In this document: positions 11,401-17,400 of the stretch, piece after piece
Layout of the letters: every line of letters begins with the position of its first letter
Numbering within the stretch: position 1 is the stretch's first letter
Assembly (NCBI RefSeq): GCF_032190635.1
Contig: NZ_JAVLAS010000007.1
Span: 1 to 18,308, forward strand
Direction: 5' to 3'
DNA length: 18,308 nt
Origin: Levilactobacillus zymae
GTDB taxonomy: Bacteria; Bacillota; Bacilli; Lactobacillales; Lactobacillaceae
The notes under the pieces: model-generated
Database searches by the model: none
Told to the model about the DNA's origin: nothing
The model's input: the letters and a program-made list of their open reading frames with translations, nothing else
Position numbers and translations under genes: made by a program

Positions 11401-14400
11401 AGTTGGAAGCTGATTGATCACTTAAGGAGGCTTCACTAGCGGAGATGCGACTCAGAGACGCCCCACTCATCGAGGCTTCGCTCGTGGAGAACTCGGACGC
11501 TTGACTCGCCGCGGAAGCAACCGTCTGACTCACACTCGCCGAGGCTTGACTGTTGGCCGAAGCCTGACTGTCAAGTTGACTCTGGTGAGCACTGACACTG
11601 GCATTACTCAGGCTCAGGGCTGATTCGGAAATCGCCGAAACCTCACTGACATTGGAAGCCGAAAGGTCACTGAGACTGGCGTTACTTTGACTGATTTGCG
11701 AATCGTATTCAGAAGTCGAGGCATCACTGATACTCTGTTCCAGCGAAGCCAAGGACTCACTTTGACTGGCCAGGTCCGTAGACTTCTGGCTCAGACTCAT
11801 ATCGGCATCGGATAACGAAGCAGCTTGCGAAGCCGAAACCTCAGCACTCGCTGCGGCCGAAACCGTGGCGGACTCGCTCGCACTAGCATTCGCAACGCTG
11901 GTAGCGACGGAATCGGAAGCAGAAGCACTCGCCGAGACGCTGGCCGAGGTGCTTTGACTCGCCTGCGAAACCGTCCGGGAGGTGGAGTTGTCATTCCAAA
12001 CACTGGCATCACTAGCCGACCGGTCACTCAGACTGGCAACTGAGGCCGAAGCCGCAGCACTTTGACTGGCGATCGATTGAGCTTGTTCGCTCAGGCTAGC
12101 CGACGTGGACGCCGCAGCACTGGCGACGTCACTCAGGGAAGCCTCACTGGCGGAGATCAGGCTCAGCGAAGCATCGCTCATCGAGGCTTCGGACTGACTC
12201 AGTTCGGAAGCCTGACTGTTCAAGGCTTGCGAGGTCTCACTGACACTGGCATCGGAAGCACTGACTGCGGACAGCTGACTAGCAATCGAGTTAGAAACTT
12301 GGCTGAGACTAGCGTTACTTGCGCTTTGATCAGAAGCCGACATCATCGATTGTTCGTTGGCGTCGGAGACGGATTGGGCACTCAGGCTAGCGTTCGACTC
12401 ACTAATTTGCGAATCGTAAGACGAGTCGTGCGCATCGCTTAAGCTCTGTTCCGCGGACGCGATGGCGTCACTCAGACTGGCTTCAGAAGCGGACTTGGCA
12501 CTGACACTGGCGTCAGATTCGGAGATCGAAGCGGCTTGAGAGGCCGAAATCTCAGCACTGGTTTGTGCTGACGTAACAGCCGAGGCACTGGCCTCAGCCG
12601 AGGCGTCACTGGCTTCACTCGCCGTAGAAGCAGAAAGCTCAGCGGATGCACTACCCGAAGCACTTTGACTGGCTTGCGAAGCCGTTCTGGACATGGAATT
12701 GTCGGATAATAAACTGTCATCGGCAGTGGACCGCGAGTTCAGACTAGCCGCTGAAGCGGATTGATCGGCACTCTGGCTGTTACCACTGGCGATTTGTTGA
12801 CTCAAACTGTTGGCCGAAGCCGAGTTAGATGCCGACAGAACGCTAAGCGAGTTTTCACTGGCGGAAAGCTGACTCAACGACGCGTGACTCATCGAGGCTT
12901 CGGATTGTGAAACTTCGGAGGCCAGGCTCTGGGCCGATTGAACGGCGTCGCTGACACTGGCCGAAGCATCACTGACACTAGCCACCTGACTAGCGGTCGA
13001 AGCGACGATTTGACTCAGACTCGCGTCACTCAAGCTTTGCGCCGAAGTGGACATCATCGATTGCTCGTTGGCATCGGAGACGGATTGGGCACTTAAGCTG
13101 GCGTTCGACTCACTGATTTGCGAATCGTAAGACGAGTCGTGCGCATCGCTTAAGCTCTGTTCTGCGGACGCGATGGCGTCACTCAGACTAGCTTCTGCGG
13201 CGGACTTGGCACTAACACTGGCGTCAGATTCGGAGATCGAAGCGACTTGGGAAGCCGAAATCTCAGCACTAGTTTGTGCTGAAGCAGAGGCCGATTCACT
13301 GGCCTTGGCCGATGCATCACTAGCTTCACTTGCCGTGGAAGCGGAAAGCTCAGCGGACGCACTGCCCGAGGCGCTTTGACTGGCTTGCGAGATTGTCCGG
13401 GACATGGAGTTGTCGGACAACAAGCTGTCATCGGCGACCGACCGGGAGTTCAAGCTGGCGACCGACGCAGAAACGTCGGCACTTTGGCTGGCGCCACTGG
13501 CAATCACGGTGCTCTCACTGGCGGTCAAGGAAGCATTACTCAACGACACCTCACTGGTCGAGGCTTCACTGGCCGAAATCTGGCTCAGAGAAACCTGACT
13601 CATCGAGGCTTCGGATTGTTCAATTTCAGAAATAGCGGCACTGGTCGACACAATCGCGTCACTCACACTCGCCGCGGAAGCCGAGTTCTCAGAGACTTGG
13701 CTGTTCACGGAGTTCAGCAGCTGACTCAGGCTATCATTCGAAGCGCTGAGTTGCGATTGTGAAACGGCCGATAAGTCGCTGGCGTTACTCTGAGATAACG
13801 AAGCCAGGCTGGCAGCACTTTCGCTGTCCACGGCACCACTAGCGGCGGATAACTCACTGCTGATGGCCGACGTGACTTGGCTCAGGCTATCGATGGCTTG
13901 CGAAACCGTTGCTGACTCACTCGCCGAAACGCTTGCGGAGTCACTCGCTGAAGTAGCCGCGGACTCACTTGCACTGGCGGCCGTCGTACTTTGATCAGCG
14001 GAATCACTGGCCGAAGCAACGGCAGATTCACTCGCCGAGGTACTTTGACTAGCGGCCGATGGCGTCCGGGACGTCGAGTTGGCCGACAAGATGCTGGCAT
14101 CGGAAACAGACCGGTCACTCAGGCTAGCCGCCGAAGCGGAAGCCGATTGACTCTGGTGCGCGGCCGAAGTCGATAAGTTACTCAAACTAGTGGTGGAAAC
14201 CGAGTTGCTAGCGGAGACCTGACTCAGAGAGTCCAAGCTTAACGAGGCGTCAGCCGATTCCTTAGCGGACGCTTCGGCTGACTGTTCCGCGGAAGCTGCC
14301 GCGGACGTGACGGCCGAGGTCGAAGCGGAATTGGCGGCGGAGACCTGACTTAACGAGGCCTCGGATTGCGACAATTCGGATAATTGACTCTGCAGGCTGG

Positions 14401-17400
14401 CCGTCGATTCACTCGCACTGGTTTCGGCACTGGTGATAGCGGACAACTCGCTGTTTTCGGAAGCGATGTGTTCACTGACACTTGCGTCACTCAGGCTTTG
14501 TTCGGAAGCCGAAATCGTGGATAACTCGGTGGCGTCAGACTGGGATTGTTCACTCAGGCTGGCTGCCGAGGCGCTGATTTCGGAGTTGTGGGTCGAATCG
14601 TTAGCGGAACTCAGACTGGCTTCACTGGCACTAACGGCGGAAAGCACGCTGGTTTCCAAGGAAGTCTTCTGACTGAGGCTGGCCATCGATTCAGCGATCG
14701 AGGTCGCAATGGACGTGGATTCGTCCGCGCTTTCACTGGCCGATTGACTGGCGACTTGACTCTCGTGGGCTTGGCTCGTGCTCTGCGAAGCGGAAACACT
14801 GGCCGAAGCGCTGGCCGAAGTCGTCGCGGATTCACTCGCCGACGTTTGTTCGGACGTCCGGGACGTGGATGCGACGACACTGGCATCGGATTCGGACCGA
14901 TCACTCAGACTCAGGTCGGAAGTGGAGTTGACTTGGCTTTCGCTGGCGACGGCGGTGGAGTGCTCACTGACACTGTTCATCGAATCGGCACGGCTTTGCG
15001 AAGCGTTACTCAAGGATTCCAGACTCTCAGAAACCGCACTGGCTTGACTAGCCGATTGACTGGCCGAAGTCGTCGCGGACGTCAGGCTCATCGAGTTTTC
15101 GGAAGCGAAAATTTCGGAGGCCGCGTTCGATAAGGACGTAACCTGACTGTCGGCTGCCGACTCGGAAGCGGAAAGGACGGATTGTTCACTCAGAATTTGT
15201 TGCGATTGGTTACTCAAACTCCGGTTCGATAAGCTCATGGCCGAAACGGAAATTTCGGACTGGACACTCGCGTCGGACGCCGATTGGGCGCTCAAGCTGG
15301 TGTCGCTAGCCGCCATGGCCGAAGTTGAGTCTTCACCGGCCGCACTCAGGCTAATCGATGCCGAAGCGACCTGGGATAAGACTTGGGACTCGGACTGTTC
15401 AGCCTGACTCAGGCTAGCCGTGGAAGCCGAAATCTCGGCAGATTCGCTAGCGTCATCACTGACACTCTGGGCCTGTGATTCAGCGACCGACCGATCAATG
15501 ATCGACTGGCTAGTGCTGTCATCGGCCGAGGTCGAGGCAGACGCACTGGCCGAGTTGCCGGCGGATTCACTCGCGGAGTCCTGAGACGCGTTCCGCGACG
15601 TGGAGTGAGCCGAAAGTTCCTGGCTATCGGAAGCGGACCGGTCGCTCAAACTCGTCTGGGCGGAAGCGGTGCTTTCACTTTGACTAGCATCGCTGACTAA
15701 CCGGTCACTGGTACTGTCAGCGGAGGCGGAAACGCTCTGCGACAGGTTGCTCAGGGAATCCAGACTCAGCGACATCCGGCTGAACGAGGCGTCGCTCATG
15801 GACGCTTCGGAAGCGGACAACTCGGAGTGTTGACTCATAGCCGACCCTTGGGCGTCACTGACGCTGGTTGCGGCCGAATTAACGGCCGAAGCTTCACTGG
15901 CATTAGCTGAAGCCAGGTTACTCAGACTGGCGTTAGAACGACTAATTTGTGAATTGTAAGATGAGTCACTGGCCACGCTGAGACTTTGTTCCGTGGAAAC
16001 CACTGCCTTGCTCGTGCTGCTTTCTTGTTCAGAACGCTGGCTGATACTGTTCAGCGAGTAGACTGCGGATTCGGACTGATCAGCGGAGTCGGACGCACTC
16101 TGCGACGCACTGACGGAGGCCGTTTGGCTAGCCAGTGATTCGCTGGTTGCCACGGACGTCGATACGGACGCGGACGTGATGGCCGACTTGCTGGCCGATT
16201 GACTCTGCGAGGTTTGTAATGAATTCCGGGACGTCGATGTCGCTGACAAGACACTGATATCGGACAACGACTGTGCACTCAAGCTGGCCACCGAGACGCT
16301 CACGTCAGCACTCTGGCTAGCGATAGCGGACTGTTGGTCGCTCAAGCTAATTGTGGAATTCGAATTGCTTTGTGAAATTTGACTTAATGAGGTTTCACTG
16401 AAGGAAACCTGAGCCGAACGACTAGCTTCTTGACTCGCCAGACGGCTGGTCGAAGCGGCCGCGGATTCTTCGGCGGACTTTTGACTCTCAGAATCGGCAC
16501 TCATCGACTCGTGGCTCGCATATTGCGCACTAATTGAGGCTTCAGATTGGGACAATTCTGAGTTTTGACTAGCCAGCGAGTTAACAGCTTCACTCGCACT
16601 AAGCGAAGCAGCGCTGGCAGCCGAGACTAAGCTGGCATCGCTTTGCGACAGGTCACTCAGGCTGGCGTTCGATAAGCTCAATTGAGCCGAGGCAACGGCG
16701 GAGGCCAATGCCGCGTCGGAAGCCGATTGATTACTCAAACTCTGTTGGCTTTCCGAGAAGGAATCACCGGTCTTGCCGTCATTACTAATGCTCGTCACAA
16801 AGGAAATCACTCGTGATTCACTGGCAGCAGCTTGGCTTAGACTAGTTTCAGCTGAAGCCATCGCGGAAACCACCTGCGAAACGGACGCAGCATTTTCACT
16901 GGCCACAGCGGAAGCAACCTGACTAGCCGCCGACAAGGACTCTGCGGCGACTTGCGATTCGGAAGCCGAGACGGCCGCCGAAGCATCCGCGGATTGACTC
17001 TGTGACGTTTGTAACGACGTCCGGGAGTCCCCCATCGATGCCAAGGACTGACTATCATCGGCGGAACGCGACATCAAGCTGGCTTCGGAAGCCGCGGTGT
17101 CTTCACTCTGACTAACCGTCGCGGAGTTAAGACTATTCAAGCTGTTGGCCGAAGCCGAGTTGCTGGCCGACAGGATACTCAACGACGCATCGCTCAGGCT
17201 GTTTTCGGAAACGGAAACTTCGGACAACAGACTGGTCATCGAGGCGGAGAAGGCACTGGTGCTCGTCGCCGAAGCGGAGATGGACGCCATGGTGTTGCTG
17301 ATCTCACCGGACAAGACGCTCAGGCTCTGATCGACTTCACTGGTCTGCGCCGTGGAAGCCGAAGCCTGAATGCTGGTATTATTCAACGACTTCAAGCTCA

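Larger units (their letters stand above)
357..17023 (-). repeat. Array of long modular repeats marked by an S-R-T/S-R-N landmark
   Basis: The Arg codon of the landmark (CGG, CGA or AGA; + strand mostly ccg) starts at 2489, 3263, 3944, 4742, 5453, 6029, 6785, 7571, 8276, 8987, 9773, 10559, 11270, 11975, 12686, 13397, 14066, 14858, 15593, 16226 and 17021, and at 357 in the clean left fragment. Spacings in the intact part are 774, 681, 798, 711, 576, 756, 786, 705, 711, 786, 786, 711, 705, 711, 711, 669, 792, 735, 633 and 795 bp, all multiples of three. The commonest are 711 (five times) and 786 (three times). The usual landmark is L-S-A-N-S-T-S-R-T-S, preceded by S-D-R-S about 15-18 residues earlier. 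Variants are A-A-S-T-S-R-T, A-N-S-E-S-R-N, S-D-N-S-M-S-R-T and, most divergent, A-S-M-G-D-S-R-T at 17021. Confidence 0.9.

Noticed and set aside
14546..15133. Longest plus-strand reading frame (195 codons) and many other plus-strand frames
   Set aside because: They lie antisense inside the serine-rich gene. Their products are odd Gly/Arg- or Ala/Leu-rich low-complexity strings that repeat with the array, as expected from reading AGT, TCN and GCN repeats on the other strand. None has a recognisable domain.
2489..17023. Regularly spaced repeats as a CRISPR array or other non-coding repeat array
   Set aside because: The period of about 700 bp is far too long, the spacers are homologous to each other, and all spacings keep the reading frame. 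This is a coding repeat.
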